A stretch of 64,000 nt of DNA from Pseudomonas oryzicola (lineage in GTDB: Bacteria > Pseudomonadota > Gammaproteobacteria > Pseudomonadales > Pseudomonadaceae): positions 2,257,001-2,321,000 of the forward strand of contig NZ_JABWRZ020000001.1 in assembly GCF_014269185.2 (NCBI RefSeq), given 5' to 3'. This document shows, in pieces, positions 52,250-60,525 of this stretch; positions within the stretch are counted from its first letter, which is position 1; each line of letters starts with the position of its first letter. A model generated the notes under the pieces. That model ran no database searches, had not been told where the DNA came from, and worked only from the letters and a program-made list of their open reading frames with translations. The position numbers and the translations under genes are program-made.

Positions 52250-53155
52250 ATGATTTCGGACCCTGGCACCCCGACCCTGGACCAGTTGAAAGTGTTCCTG
52301 ACGGTTGTAGAGGTGGGAAGCTTCGCCGGTGCGGCAAGAACACTGCACCGCGCTACTTCGGTAGTGAGCTATGCCATTTCAAACCTGGAGATGCAGCTTG
52401 GCGTATCGCTTTTTGACCGCAACACCACACGCAAGCCACAGCTGACTGAGGCTGGACGAACCGTGCTTGCCGAAGCACGAACGATCATCAACGGCGTTAA
52501 CGGGCTGCGCTCGAAGGTGTCCGGGCTATTGCATGGGCTTGAAGCAGAAGTTCACCTTGCGCTAGACGTGATGTTACCTGCAGAGCGGGTGGTAGATGCG
52601 CTCAAGACCTTCAGCCAGGTATTTCCAACGGTGACCTTGCACCTTCACATGGAAGCACTGGGTGCGGTCACTCAGCGGGTTATCGAAAAGCAAGCTGCGA
52701 TCGGGATCAGCGGCCCGCTGGACATCGGGCGTGATGGCCTTGAGCGTGTCGGCGTGGGTAGCGTGCAGTTGGTACCCGTCGCTGCCCCCGCGCACCCACT
52801 CGCCAGCGGCGGCGGCAATGAACCGGGTGCGGCGCGAAATTTCGTTCAGCTGGTGCTATCAGACCGATCAGCGCTGACCGGCGACCGAGATTTTGCCGTG
52901 GTGAGCCCGCACACGTGGCGGCTCGCGGACCTGGGCGCGAAGCACATGTTGCTCAAGGAAGGCATCGGCTGGGGCAATATGCCGGTCGCCATGGTGCAAG
53001 CGGACCTCGATGCAGGGCACCTGGTCGAACTCGATCTGCCTGATTGCAAAGGCGGCGCTTACGCATTTGATGCTATTTACCGCACTGACTCACCGCCTGG
53101 GCCGGCGGGGCGGTGGCTCATCGAGCGCTTCAGCCAGCAAGCTGGCGAACTCTGA
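52250..53155 (+). CDS. LysR-family transcriptional regulator
   Basis: About 301 residues from the ATG at 52250; upstream ATGs at 52217 and 52232 are also possible. The HTH segment is LDQLKVFLTVVEVGSFAGAA, then RTLHRATSVVSYAISNLEMQ. The co-inducer domain follows, with LALDVMLPAERVVDALKTFS and QVFPTVTLHLHMEALG. It is divergent from the O-acetylhomoserine gene and precedes a short-chain dehydrogenase on the same strand by 149 bases. Target and signal are unknown. Confidence 0.9.
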   Translation: MISDPGTPTLDQLKVFLTVVEVGSFAGAARTLHRATSVVSYAISNLEMQLGVSLFDRNTTRKPQLTEAGRTVLAEARTIINGVNGLRSKVSGLLHGLEAEVHLALDVMLPAERVVDALKTFSQVFPTVTLHLHMEALGAVTQRVIEKQAAIGISGPLDIGRDGLERVGVGSVQLVPVAAPAHPLASGGGNEPGAARNFVQLVLSDRSALTGDRDFAVVSPHTWRLADLGAKHMLLKEGIGWGNMPVAMVQADLDAGHLVELDLPDCKGGAYAFDAIYRTDSPPGPAGRWLIERFSQQAGEL

Positions 53156-53304
53156 AGTGTCCACCTGAGTGGAACCAGACCTCCCAGGTCGAAACAAGCA
53201 AAACTCCGACAGCCAGAGCAAGGTCGCCAGGGCGGCCTACGTCGAAAAGGAAGAAATTGGCACCGTCGAAAGCGACAACCCATTCCTGACTTGGAGACGA
53301 GAAA

Positions 53305-54066
53305 ATGACCGACTTCACCCCAACCCCAAACGAAGTGGCAGGCAAAGTCGTGCTGGTCACCGGCGCGGCCAGCGGCATCGGCAAGGCCACCGCCGAACTC
53401 CTTCACGCTCGCGGTGCGAAGGTGATCGCCGAGGACATCGACCCCGCAGTCAACGCACTCGAGCGTGCTGGCCTTGTTCCGTTTGTTGCTGACATCACGG
53501 TCGACGGTGCTGCCGAGCAGGCAGTGGCGCTTGCGGTCGAGCACTTTGGCAAGCTGGACGTGCTGGTCAACAACGCCGGTCGCATTCTGTACAAACCGCT
53601 GCTCGAGATGACCCGCGAAGACTGGGAATGGCAGATGCAAACCAACGTGACGGGGGCGTTCCTGCATTCCCGGGAAGCGATGAAGGAAATGATCAAGAAC
53701 AAGAGCGGGGCGATCGTGAATATTGCCTCCTACGCCTCCTATTTCGCCTTCCCCGGTATCGCGGCCTACACCGCGTCCAAGGGCGCACTGGCGCAATTGA
53801 CCCGTACCCAGGCGCTGGAGGCGATTGAACATGGCATCCGGGTCAACGCCATTGGCGTCGGTGACGTGGTGACCAACCTCTTGAACCATTTCATGGAGGA
53901 TGGTCGCGGCTTCTTGCAGGAGCACGGCAAGTCTGCGCCTATCGGCCGGGCGGCAGCACCGCAGGAAATCGCCGAAATCGTCGCCTTCCTGGCATCGGAG
54001 CGCGCCAGCTTCATTGTCGGTTCGGTGGTCATGGCCGACGGCGGCATGAGCGTCGCAGTGGGGTGA
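53305..54066 (+). CDS. Short-chain dehydrogenase/reductase
   Basis: SDR of 253 residues. Cofactor motif VLVTGAASGIGKATAELLHA (TGxxxGIG), the NNAG motif in DVLVNNAGRILYK, catalytic Ser in VNIASYAS, and Tyr-Lys in AAYTASKGALAQL. An acidic residue at the end of the second strand (AEDIDPAV) suggests NAD rather than NADP. GGAGACGAG precedes the ATG. Substrate unknown. It converges with the AraC gene. Confidence 0.92.
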   Translation: MTDFTPTPNEVAGKVVLVTGAASGIGKATAELLHARGAKVIAEDIDPAVNALERAGLVPFVADITVDGAAEQAVALAVEHFGKLDVLVNNAGRILYKPLLEMTREDWEWQMQTNVTGAFLHSREAMKEMIKNKSGAIVNIASYASYFAFPGIAAYTASKGALAQLTRTQALEAIEHGIRVNAIGVGDVVTNLLNHFMEDGRGFLQEHGKSAPIGRAAAPQEIAEIVAFLASERASFIVGSVVMADGGMSVAVG

Positions 54067-54103
54067 TGCTCGCCGGAACCTGTGGATGGCGTTGCCCCAC
54101 TCG

Positions 54104-55003
54104 CTACTTGCGGTATTGAGTGGGCGTAACGCCAACCTCTCGTTTGAACACCTGGGAAAAATGGCTGGGGCTGCTGTAGCCAACCTCAAGCCCTATATCA
54201 ATGACGCTCCGGTCCGTTTCCACAAGCAGTTGCCGCGCCCTTGCCATCCTCAGCCGGATAAAGAACTGGGAAGGCGAGTAGCCCGCAGCCTTCTTGAACA
54301 GCCGGCTGAAGTGGTACTCGCTCATCCCGGCAATCTCGGCCAGCTGCCCGAGCTGGAATTCCCCGGCCAGGTTGGCTTCCATTGCCGACAACACGCGGCG
54401 TAGCTTGTAAGCGGGGAGGGCATTGCGGCGCACGATATCGTCCGCTGAGTCGTCCAGGTAGTTGCGCGCAAGGTGAATGGCAAGGCACTGGGCCAGCCCC
54501 TGAAGATAAAGCGGGCTGGGCCGTTGCCCGGTCAGTTCCCGCTGCACTTGTTGCAGCAGAACGGACAACTCATCGTCACGCCCGCCCGAGACTTCACGCA
54601 GGCGAAGCGCTTGCACAACGCCGCCCAACACCTCGTGAATGGCTTTCTCCAGCAGCGGAATGCCGAGGTAGATGTGCATCACTTCGAAGGGTGCTGTGCC
54701 GTCCACTTTCCAGCGCATTTCGTAAGGTTGTGCCGAGGTCGTCAGGAAGAAATCACCCCTGGCCACCCGGCTGCTTTGCCACTCGCCGCCAAGCTCGCGT
54801 TCCACCACGGTAGCGTCTCCAGAGATGATCCATACCAGCAGGGGCTCGGCAACTGCGGGGACGATGAAGCTACGTTGTTCGCGCTCACGGTTGAAGATCT
54901 GCACCAGCATGTCGCGATCGGCCAGGACATCCGAGGCGGCAAGCCGCTGCCCACGGATATAGGCCTCCAGACCATGGGCAGAAGTCCGCTCGATGACGTT
55001 CAT
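54104..55003 (-). CDS. AraC-family transcriptional regulator with cupin sensor
   Basis: 299 residues. The N-terminal part has a cupin-type sensor (VVERELGGEWQSSRVARGDF, then FLTTSAQPYEMRW). The C-terminal 100 residues carry two helix-turn-helices: GQLAEIAGMSEYHFSRLFKK and DIGLEVGYSSPSHFSQVFKR, ending GVTPTQYRK. CAAGAGAGGCGAC lies ahead of the ATG. Neighbouring dehydrogenase genes are possible targets. Confidence 0.92.
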   Translation of the reverse strand: MNVIERTSAHGLEAYIRGQRLAASDVLADRDMLVQIFNREREQRSFIVPAVAEPLLVWIISGDATVVERELGGEWQSSRVARGDFFLTTSAQPYEMRWKVDGTAPFEVMHIYLGIPLLEKAIHEVLGGVVQALRLREVSGGRDDELSVLLQQVQRELTGQRPSPLYLQGLAQCLAIHLARNYLDDSADDIVRRNALPAYKLRRVLSAMEANLAGEFQLGQLAEIAGMSEYHFSRLFKKAAGYSPSQFFIRLRMARARQLLVETDRSVIDIGLEVGYSSPSHFSQVFKREVGVTPTQYRK

Positions 55004-55063
55004 GGGTAGCGTCGCCTCTCTTGCTGATAGTCGCCTGGAAAACGCCAGTTTAGCGACGCCGAT

Positions 55064-55094
55064 AAAAAAAGCCGGAATGTCTCCATTCCGGCCT
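55064..55094 (-). terminator. Terminator after the Atu4866-like gene
   Basis: On the minus strand GCCGGAATG-GAGA-CATTCCGGC then seven T. It ends the two-gene unit SDR plus Atu4866-like protein. Confidence 0.92.
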
Positions 55095-55099
55095 GCGCT

Positions 55100-55354
55100 T
55101 CAACGCTCGGGATAAAGGATCATCCCCGCGTGATACAACACGTTGCTGCGAAACTCCCCGTCAGCAGTGAACCCGGTGTCATCCACATACTCGATGTGGT
55201 CACCCTCCAGCCAATAACGACCTTGATAGGCGCTTTGTTGCCTTCCGCGGGCTTCGTCGTAGCGGCCGCCAGGCAATAGTTCATGGCGAATATGGCCATC
55301 AGCCGTCACCCACATGCCAACGTATTTGTCCTGATCTCCAAATGGTTCAGCCAT
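55100..55354 (-). CDS. Atu4866-domain small protein, 84 aa
   Basis: Begins MAEPFGDQDKYVGMWVTADG and contains IRHELLPGGRYDEARGRQQS, YQGRYWLEGDHIEYVDDTGF and SNVLYHAGMILYPER, the pattern of the Atu4866 family, a lipocalin-like small beta-barrel domain. It is often found beside short-chain dehydrogenases, as here (27 bases downstream of one). GCGAGGAAAAGCC precedes ATG 55354. Confidence 0.85.
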   Translation of the reverse strand: MAEPFGDQDKYVGMWVTADGHIRHELLPGGRYDEARGRQQSAYQGRYWLEGDHIEYVDDTGFTADGEFRSNVLYHAGMILYPER

Positions 55355-55381
55355 GGCTTTTCCTCGCTGTCGGCAGGGCAT

Positions 55382-56119
55382 TCAGAATGGACTTGCGGTT
55401 GGGCGCACGATCAGTTCGCTGACATCGACATCCGCAGGCTGTTCTACGGCGTAGGCGATCGCCCGGGCAATGGCTGAGGCTGGAATCGCGATCTTGCGGA
55501 ACTCGCGCATCTCGGCACGCCCGCACTCATCGGAAATGCTGTCGGCCAGTTCGGACTCGGTGACGCCCGGGGCAATGACGGTGACCCGGATGTCACCGCC
55601 CACCTCCTGGCGCAAGCCTTCGGAAATAGCCCGTACGGCATATTTGGTGGCGCAGTACACCGCAGCGGTAGGGCTCACGGCGTAGGCACCGATCGAGGCA
55701 ATGTTGATGATCTGCCCGTCACGCTGTTGTTGCATGAGCGGCAGCGTTGCGGCAATGCCGTGCAGTACGCCGCGAATGTTGACATCGATCATCCGGTTCC
55801 ACTCATCGACCTTGAGCGCTTCGAGCTTGGAAAGCGGCATGACGCCGGCGTTGTTGATCAGCACATCGACGCGGCCATGCAGTTCGACGGCGAAGTCGAT
55901 GAACGATTGCATGTCATCCAGGCGGGTGACATCCAGCGCCAGGACATCAGCAATGCCGCCTGCTGAACGAATCTCCCTGGCCAGTGCTTCCAGGCGATCG
56001 GTGCGGCGGGCACCCAGCACCACACGCGCGCCTTTGCTGGCAAGCAAGCGTGCGGTTGCTTCGCCGATACCACTGCTGGCGCCGGTGATCACGATGACTT
56101 TTTGTTCAATGCCGTGCAT
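55382..56119 (-). CDS. Short-chain dehydrogenase/reductase
   Basis: SDR of 245 residues. VIVITGASSGIGEATARLLA at the N-terminus, LGARRTDRLEALAREI (basic residues after strand 2 suggest NADPH), VLINNAGVMPLSKLEALKVD, and catalytic residues in NIASIGAYAVSPTAAVYCAT then KYAVRAISEGLRQE. GAGGAGTGAGAAA-type sequence (AACAGGAGTGAGAAA) precedes the start. It is cotranscribed with the Atu4866-like gene. Confidence 0.93.
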   Translation of the reverse strand: MHGIEQKVIVITGASSGIGEATARLLASKGARVVLGARRTDRLEALAREIRSAGGIADVLALDVTRLDDMQSFIDFAVELHGRVDVLINNAGVMPLSKLEALKVDEWNRMIDVNIRGVLHGIAATLPLMQQQRDGQIINIASIGAYAVSPTAAVYCATKYAVRAISEGLRQEVGGDIRVTVIAPGVTESELADSISDECGRAEMREFRKIAIPASAIARAIAYAVEQPADVDVSELIVRPTASPF

Positions 56120-56393
56120 TTTCTCACTCCTGTTCCTGGCTGAAGAAACCCCCGCCGACAGGCAGGTGGTGAAGCAAGAGTAAGAAGCCTGGGCTGGGCC
56201 GGGTTATGCAGATCCTGCGGATGGTATGCACGATTCTGCATGAGGGATCGATGGCATCAGCTTGAACGCAGCTTTTCTATTTTTTCGAACATAAACACAG
56301 AAATTAAACGGCTATTAAGCCAAGGCGCGCTGGCCCACACTTCCCTTCAACCCGCGTTTCATTTCGAAATGCTGCATTGAAGGAATACAAGCC

Positions 56394-56825
56394 ATGCCCG
56401 ATAGCGCCACTCCCAGCAGTTCTGCCTCGCACTCCTCGCTTGCAACGGCCAGCGCTGCCGCACTCGCAGGACGCATTTTTCTCAGCGCGATTTTCATTCT
56501 TTCTGGCGTATCCAAACTAAGTGCGCCGGCCATGACGATCGGCTACATCAACGCTGTCGGTTTGCCGTTTCCCACTTTGGCGTTGGCTCTGGCCGTGCTG
56601 GTGGAACTGGCGGGTGGCGTAGCGCTGATTGCCGGCTATCGCACCCGCATTGTCGCTGCAGGGTTGGCACTTTTCAGTGTGCTTACTGCAGGGATCTTCC
56701 ACGGTGCCCTGGCCGACCAGAATCAGTTCATTCACTTCTTCAAGAACATCGCGATGGCCGGTGGCTTGCTGCAGATCGTCGCCTATGGCGCAGGCCGCTT
56801 CAGCTTCGACGCGCGTCGCCAGTAA
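56394..56825 (+). CDS. DoxX-family membrane protein
   Basis: 143 residues, four helices. RIFLSAIFILSGVSKLSAPA is the family N-terminus, followed by LALALAVLVELAGGVALIAG, LALFSVLTAGIFHGALADQN and HFFKNIAMAGGLLQIVAYGA. DoxX relatives are linked to quinone and thiol redox chemistry. GAAGGAATACAAGCC gives a good ribosome site. 55 bases ahead of an NADPH:quinone-type oxidoreductase, consistent with a redox role. Confidence 0.92.
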   Translation: MPDSATPSSSASHSSLATASAAALAGRIFLSAIFILSGVSKLSAPAMTIGYINAVGLPFPTLALALAVLVELAGGVALIAGYRTRIVAAGLALFSVLTAGIFHGALADQNQFIHFFKNIAMAGGLLQIVAYGAGRFSFDARRQ

Positions 56826-56880
56826 CCGAAGCGCGGCGCCACACGCCCAGACACATCATTACCTACAGGCGGAACTACTT

Positions 56881-57804
56881 ATGAAAGCTATCCAGGTTGC
56901 ACAGTACGGCCAGGTTGAAGGGCTGGCGCTTCGGGAATTTCCAGATCTGCTGCCCAGCGATGATCAGGTTCTGATCAACGTAGCCGGCAGCGGAATCAAT
57001 CCGATCGACTGGAAGATCGTCTCCGGGGCCATGCAGCAGTTCATCCCGCTGCCATTGCCTTATACACCCGGAGTCGAGGTTGCCGGCACCGTTGCAGCAA
57101 TTGGAAAGAACGTTCGCGAATACAGGGTGGGTGATGAGGTGTTCGGCTTCATAGGGATAGTTGGCGGCTATGCGACCCAGGTTCTGACAACCGCCGACAG
57201 GCTTGCACATAAGCCCGCCAGTCTACCGCGCCTCCATGCCGGTGGTGTTCCTGCCGCAGCGCTCACGGCATGGCAAGCACTGCATGAACAGGCCAACCTT
57301 CAACCCGGCCAGAAAATACTGATTCATGGTGCTGCGGGGGGAGTCGGCAGCTTCGCCGTCCAGCTGGCACGCCTGGCCGGCGCTTACGTATTGGCAACGG
57401 GTTCGGCCAGAAATCGAGAATATCTAGAGTCACTCGGTGCCCAGCAATTCATTGACTACACCGCGCAACAGTTCGAAGAACTGGCCACAGATGTCGACGT
57501 GGTGCTCGACCTGGTTGGCGGAGAAACCCAAGCCCGGTCCTGGACAGTTATCAAACGAGGCGGGGTACTTGTGTCACCCGTCAGCGCACCCGACCCCCAG
57601 ATAGCTGCCGAACACGGCGTCGCTGGCAAGCATTTCGCTACCCGCTCGGACGGGCACCAGTTAGCGCAGATCGCGAAATTGTTCGCTGAGGAGAAGCTTC
57701 AGATCGAAGTTGAGGTCGTTCCGCTCTCCAACGCGGCGCAAGCTCTGGCGCTGAGCCGGAGGGGACATACCCGCGGCAAACTGGTTTTGGATGTGCATCG
57801 TTGA
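56881..57804 (+). CDS. NADPH-dependent quinone-oxidoreductase-like protein (MDR family)
   Basis: 307 residues, zinc-independent medium-chain reductase. Begins MKAIQVAQYGQVEGLALREF. GroES-like domain: INPIDWKIVSGAMQQFIPLP, then GVEVAGTVAAIGKNV. The cofactor-binding part has ILIHGAAGGVGSFAVQLARL (AAGGVG motif) and VLDLVGGET. No zinc-binding cysteines. AGGCGGAACTACTT lies ahead of ATG 56881. Quinone or enal reduction is likely. Confidence 0.92.
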   Translation: MKAIQVAQYGQVEGLALREFPDLLPSDDQVLINVAGSGINPIDWKIVSGAMQQFIPLPLPYTPGVEVAGTVAAIGKNVREYRVGDEVFGFIGIVGGYATQVLTTADRLAHKPASLPRLHAGGVPAAALTAWQALHEQANLQPGQKILIHGAAGGVGSFAVQLARLAGAYVLATGSARNREYLESLGAQQFIDYTAQQFEELATDVDVVLDLVGGETQARSWTVIKRGGVLVSPVSAPDPQIAAEHGVAGKHFATRSDGHQLAQIAKLFAEEKLQIEVEVVPLSNAAQALALSRRGHTRGKLVLDVHR

Positions 57805-58055
57805 CCCGCACCAACCATGCCCTGTGCTCGAGTCAAAGTGCCTGCAGGAGCGCGCGGCGCAGGAATGAGCAAATTCCGCGCAGGAAACAAATAACGACCG
57901 TATCACCGCGGCCTTAATCTGAGCCCATGCAGCAAGCGAACCCGCTTCTGCCGCCGGCCATCAGAGCGACCGCGCCTGCAGTATTCAGGAATCAACGTCA
58001 CGCTTTGCACTGACAAACCGGCAACGAATCCATCGCCAATTACGGAGACGCTGTC

Positions 58056-58571
58056 ATGAACCAAGTCAACCACATGATGATTGGAATCGCCTTGTCTGTA
58101 CTGAGCGCAAGTTCGATGGCGCTGCCCGCCAAGGAGATCGGCATTTGGAAGCAGTCTTGCAAACACACCATGGCGCCACTGGTGGCTGAGGATGGTGCCG
58201 ATCGCCTCAATGATCGTCGGGTGGCGGAGGGAGGTGCCGATCGCCTCAATGATCGTCGGGTGGCGGAGGGAGGTGCCGATCGCCTCAATGATCGTCGGGT
58301 GGCGGAGGGAGGTGCTGATCGCCTCAACGATCGTCGGGTGGCGGAGGGAGGTGCTGATCGCCTCAATGATCGTCGGGTGGCGGAGGGAGGTGCTGATCGC
58401 CTCGATGATCGTCGGGTGGCGGAGGGAGGTGCTGATCGTCTCAATGATCGTCGTGTGGCGGAGGGAGGTGCCGATCGCCTCATTGATCGTCGGGTGGCTG
58501 AGGACGGTTCGGACCGTCTCAAAGCTGGCCAAATGGCTGAAAATGATGCGGTTCATTCCCGCTATGTCTGA
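58056..58571 (+). CDS. Secreted protein built of 13-residue tandem repeats
   Basis: 171 residues. A leader (MNQVNHMMIGIALSVLSASS, then MALPAKE) looks like a signal peptide. Residues 43-159 are nine copies of the 13-residue unit VAEGGADRLNDRR, with variants at positions 4, 10 and in the last copy. Each unit has two Gly and the balanced charges E, D, R, D, R, R. Similar repeat proteins in P. putida strains are labelled phage infection protein, from memory; the basis for that name is not known to me. GGAGACGCTGTC precedes the ATG. Confidence 0.75.
   Translation: MNQVNHMMIGIALSVLSASSMALPAKEIGIWKQSCKHTMAPLVAEDGADRLNDRRVAEGGADRLNDRRVAEGGADRLNDRRVAEGGADRLNDRRVAEGGADRLNDRRVAEGGADRLDDRRVAEGGADRLNDRRVAEGGADRLIDRRVAEDGSDRLKAGQMAENDAVHSRYV
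58182..58532 (+). repeat. Nine 39-base tandem repeats inside a coding region
   Basis: The unit contains GATCGTCGGGTGGCGGAGGG and repeats every 39 bases. Copies 2-5 are almost identical in DNA, while outer copies have diverged. The period is a multiple of three, so the gain or loss of copies keeps the reading frame. Confidence 0.92.
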
Positions 58572-58593
58572 TGCCCATGAGCTATCCTCCCAC

Positions 58594-58618
58594 GAAGCCC
58601 GGCGACGCCGGGCTTTTG
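58594..58618 (+). terminator. Terminator of the repeat-protein gene
   Basis: AAGCCCGGC-GAC-GCCGGGCTTTT, 23 bases after the stop codon. Confidence 0.88.
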
Positions 58619-58703
58619 CATTTGAATGTGTTCGCTGGAGCCTCTACCCAAACTACTGCAAACCCACCTATCCTCTGCAATCGGCACAGCCTGACGGGAG
58701 GTA

Positions 58704-59618
58704 ATGGTGGTGATTGAACGGGATGAAGAGCTGACCCGCCTCAGGGCCGAGCTGGCATCGACCATGCAGCGTTTCGCACCGACCTATGGCGTGTACCCGA
58801 CAGCGATCGATCCGCTGCACTTCATCCGCAGCGACTCGCCAACCGATGTCATCCACACGGTTCATAAACCTGGGTTATGCGTAATCGTGCAGGGCCGCAA
58901 ACAGGTCCAGCTGTGGGATGAGAGCTATACCTACGATCCATTGAACTACCTGGTCGTCTCTGTGACGCTGCCTCTGGCCGGGCAAGTGACTGAGGCATCG
59001 GCGGAGCTGCCCTATTTCTGTATCCGCCTGGATATCGACCCGGCGGAAATCGCTCAGCTGATCGCAGACGTCAGCCCGATCGGCGTGCCAGGGCAACCGC
59101 CCCACCGCGGGCTGTACCTGGACAGGATCGATGCCTCGTTGCTGGAGGCCATGTTGCGACTGGTGCGTCTGCTGGATACGCCATCGGACATCCCGGCATT
59201 GGCACCTTTGGCCCTTAGGGAAATCTTCTACCGGCTGCTCAAAGGCCAGCAGGGCCAGCGTTTGCACGAGATAGCCATTGCCGACAGCCAGACCCACCGC
59301 GTCACCCGGGCTATCGAATGGCTGAACATTAACTATGCGCAGCCGTTGCGCATCGATGAGCTCGCCAGCTACGTCAATTTGAGCAACTCCACGCTACATC
59401 ATCGGTTCAAGGCGGTTACCGCCATGAGCCCCTTGCAGTACCAGAAACAACTGCGCCTGCAGCATGCGCGCCGGTTGATGATGTCGGAGGGGCTTGATGT
59501 ATCTACGGCCGGGTTCAAGGTGGGCTATGAAAGCCCGTCACAGTTCAGCAGGGAGTACAGCCGGATGTTCGGGGCGCCGCCAAGCCGCGATATCGCGAAG
59601 TTTCGGTCTCTCGGGTGA
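58704..59618 (+). CDS. AraC-family transcriptional regulator (AraC_N type)
   Basis: 304 residues. N-terminal AraC_N domain: GLCVIVQGRKQVQLWDESYT, then YDPLNYLVVSVTLPLAGQVT. The C-terminal domain has two HTHs (IDELASYVNLSNSTLHHRFK and VSTAGFKVGYESPSQFSREY). The layout is like YqhC, which controls aldehyde reductases. GGGAGG lies just ahead of ATG 58704, with GTG at 58707 or 58710 also possible. It could regulate the reductase genes upstream. Confidence 0.92.
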   Translation: MVVIERDEELTRLRAELASTMQRFAPTYGVYPTAIDPLHFIRSDSPTDVIHTVHKPGLCVIVQGRKQVQLWDESYTYDPLNYLVVSVTLPLAGQVTEASAELPYFCIRLDIDPAEIAQLIADVSPIGVPGQPPHRGLYLDRIDASLLEAMLRLVRLLDTPSDIPALAPLALREIFYRLLKGQQGQRLHEIAIADSQTHRVTRAIEWLNINYAQPLRIDELASYVNLSNSTLHHRFKAVTAMSPLQYQKQLRLQHARRLMMSEGLDVSTAGFKVGYESPSQFSREYSRMFGAPPSRDIAKFRSLG

Positions 59619-59659
59619 GGTGCGGCTTGCCATCACGCATTCTGGCACGAGAGGGCTGC

Positions 59660-60511
59660 ATGGACTGGAGTGACATGCGGATCTTCCTGGCGATTGCCCG
59701 CAGTGGCTCGTTGGGAGGGGCCGCCAAGGCGTTGGGGGTCAGTCACCCGACGGTCGGTCGGCGTTTGCAGGTGCTCGAACAGGCCAGTGGGCAAGCGTTC
59801 TTTCTGCGTACCGCCCAGGGGCTGGTGCTCACCGACAATGGCGAGCGGATTCTCGACCTGGCACTCGCCATGGAGCACAATGCGCTGGCCATCGAACGTC
59901 GCCTGGCGGGGCATGGCGATCAGCCGGAGGGGCTGTTGCGCATCTCCTCGGCCGACTGGTTCGCCTGCCTCGTGCTGTCGCCGGTGCTGGCCGAACTGGC
60001 ACGACGGTATCCATTGATCGTGCCCGAAGTCATTGCCGGGCATCGTCTGTTCGACCTTGCCCGTCGCGATGCCGACATCGCTTTCCGGATCGTGCCCTTC
60101 ACCGAGCCTGACATCGTCCAGCGCAAGCTCACGACCTTGCCATACGGGCTCTACACCGCATTGCGTGCCCCGGCGCCACACCCGGACGGCGAGGGGCTGG
60201 GGCTCATCCTGATGAACGTTGCCCAGGCTCATTACCCGGATGTGCACTGGGTACAACAGCGTTACCCGCAGGCCCGCACCGTGTTCACCAGCAGCAGCCG
60301 GACGGTTCAGGCACAGATGTGCGCACAAGGGCTTGGGGTTGCCGTGTTGCCACGTGTGCTCGGCGACTCGGTACCCGGCCTGCGGCTGCTGGACGAGCAT
60401 CAGCCACCGCCGGGGCGGGACATCTGGATGGGCTATCACCGCGACATGCGTCAGCTGGACCGGCTGCGCGCCCTGGCCGACCTTGCCTCCAGCATGATCG
60501 GCGCGGGGTAG
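59660..60511 (+). CDS. LysR-family transcriptional regulator
   Basis: 283 residues from ATG 59660, which has AGAGGG upstream. HTH segment MDWSDMRIFLAIARSGSLGG, then AAKALGVSHPTVGRRLQVLE. The C-terminal domain ends LDRLRALADLASSMIGAG. It is convergent with the MFS gene, with 14 bases between the stops. Target unknown. Confidence 0.9.
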   Translation: MDWSDMRIFLAIARSGSLGGAAKALGVSHPTVGRRLQVLEQASGQAFFLRTAQGLVLTDNGERILDLALAMEHNALAIERRLAGHGDQPEGLLRISSADWFACLVLSPVLAELARRYPLIVPEVIAGHRLFDLARRDADIAFRIVPFTEPDIVQRKLTTLPYGLYTALRAPAPHPDGEGLGLILMNVAQAHYPDVHWVQQRYPQARTVFTSSSRTVQAQMCAQGLGVAVLPRVLGDSVPGLRLLDEHQPPPGRDIWMGYHRDMRQLDRLRALADLASSMIGAG

Positions 60512-60525
60512 CAGGTTGCCGGCGC

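Noticed and set aside
58182..58532. CRISPR array, because of regular spacing of repeats
   Set aside because: There are no spacers between units; the repeats are contiguous and in frame within a protein.
57903..58556. Long minus-strand open frame of 217 codons across the tandem repeats, and two others in alternative frames
   Set aside because: They are kept open by the 39-base period; only the plus frame at 58056 has a signal peptide, a ribosome site and a terminator after it.
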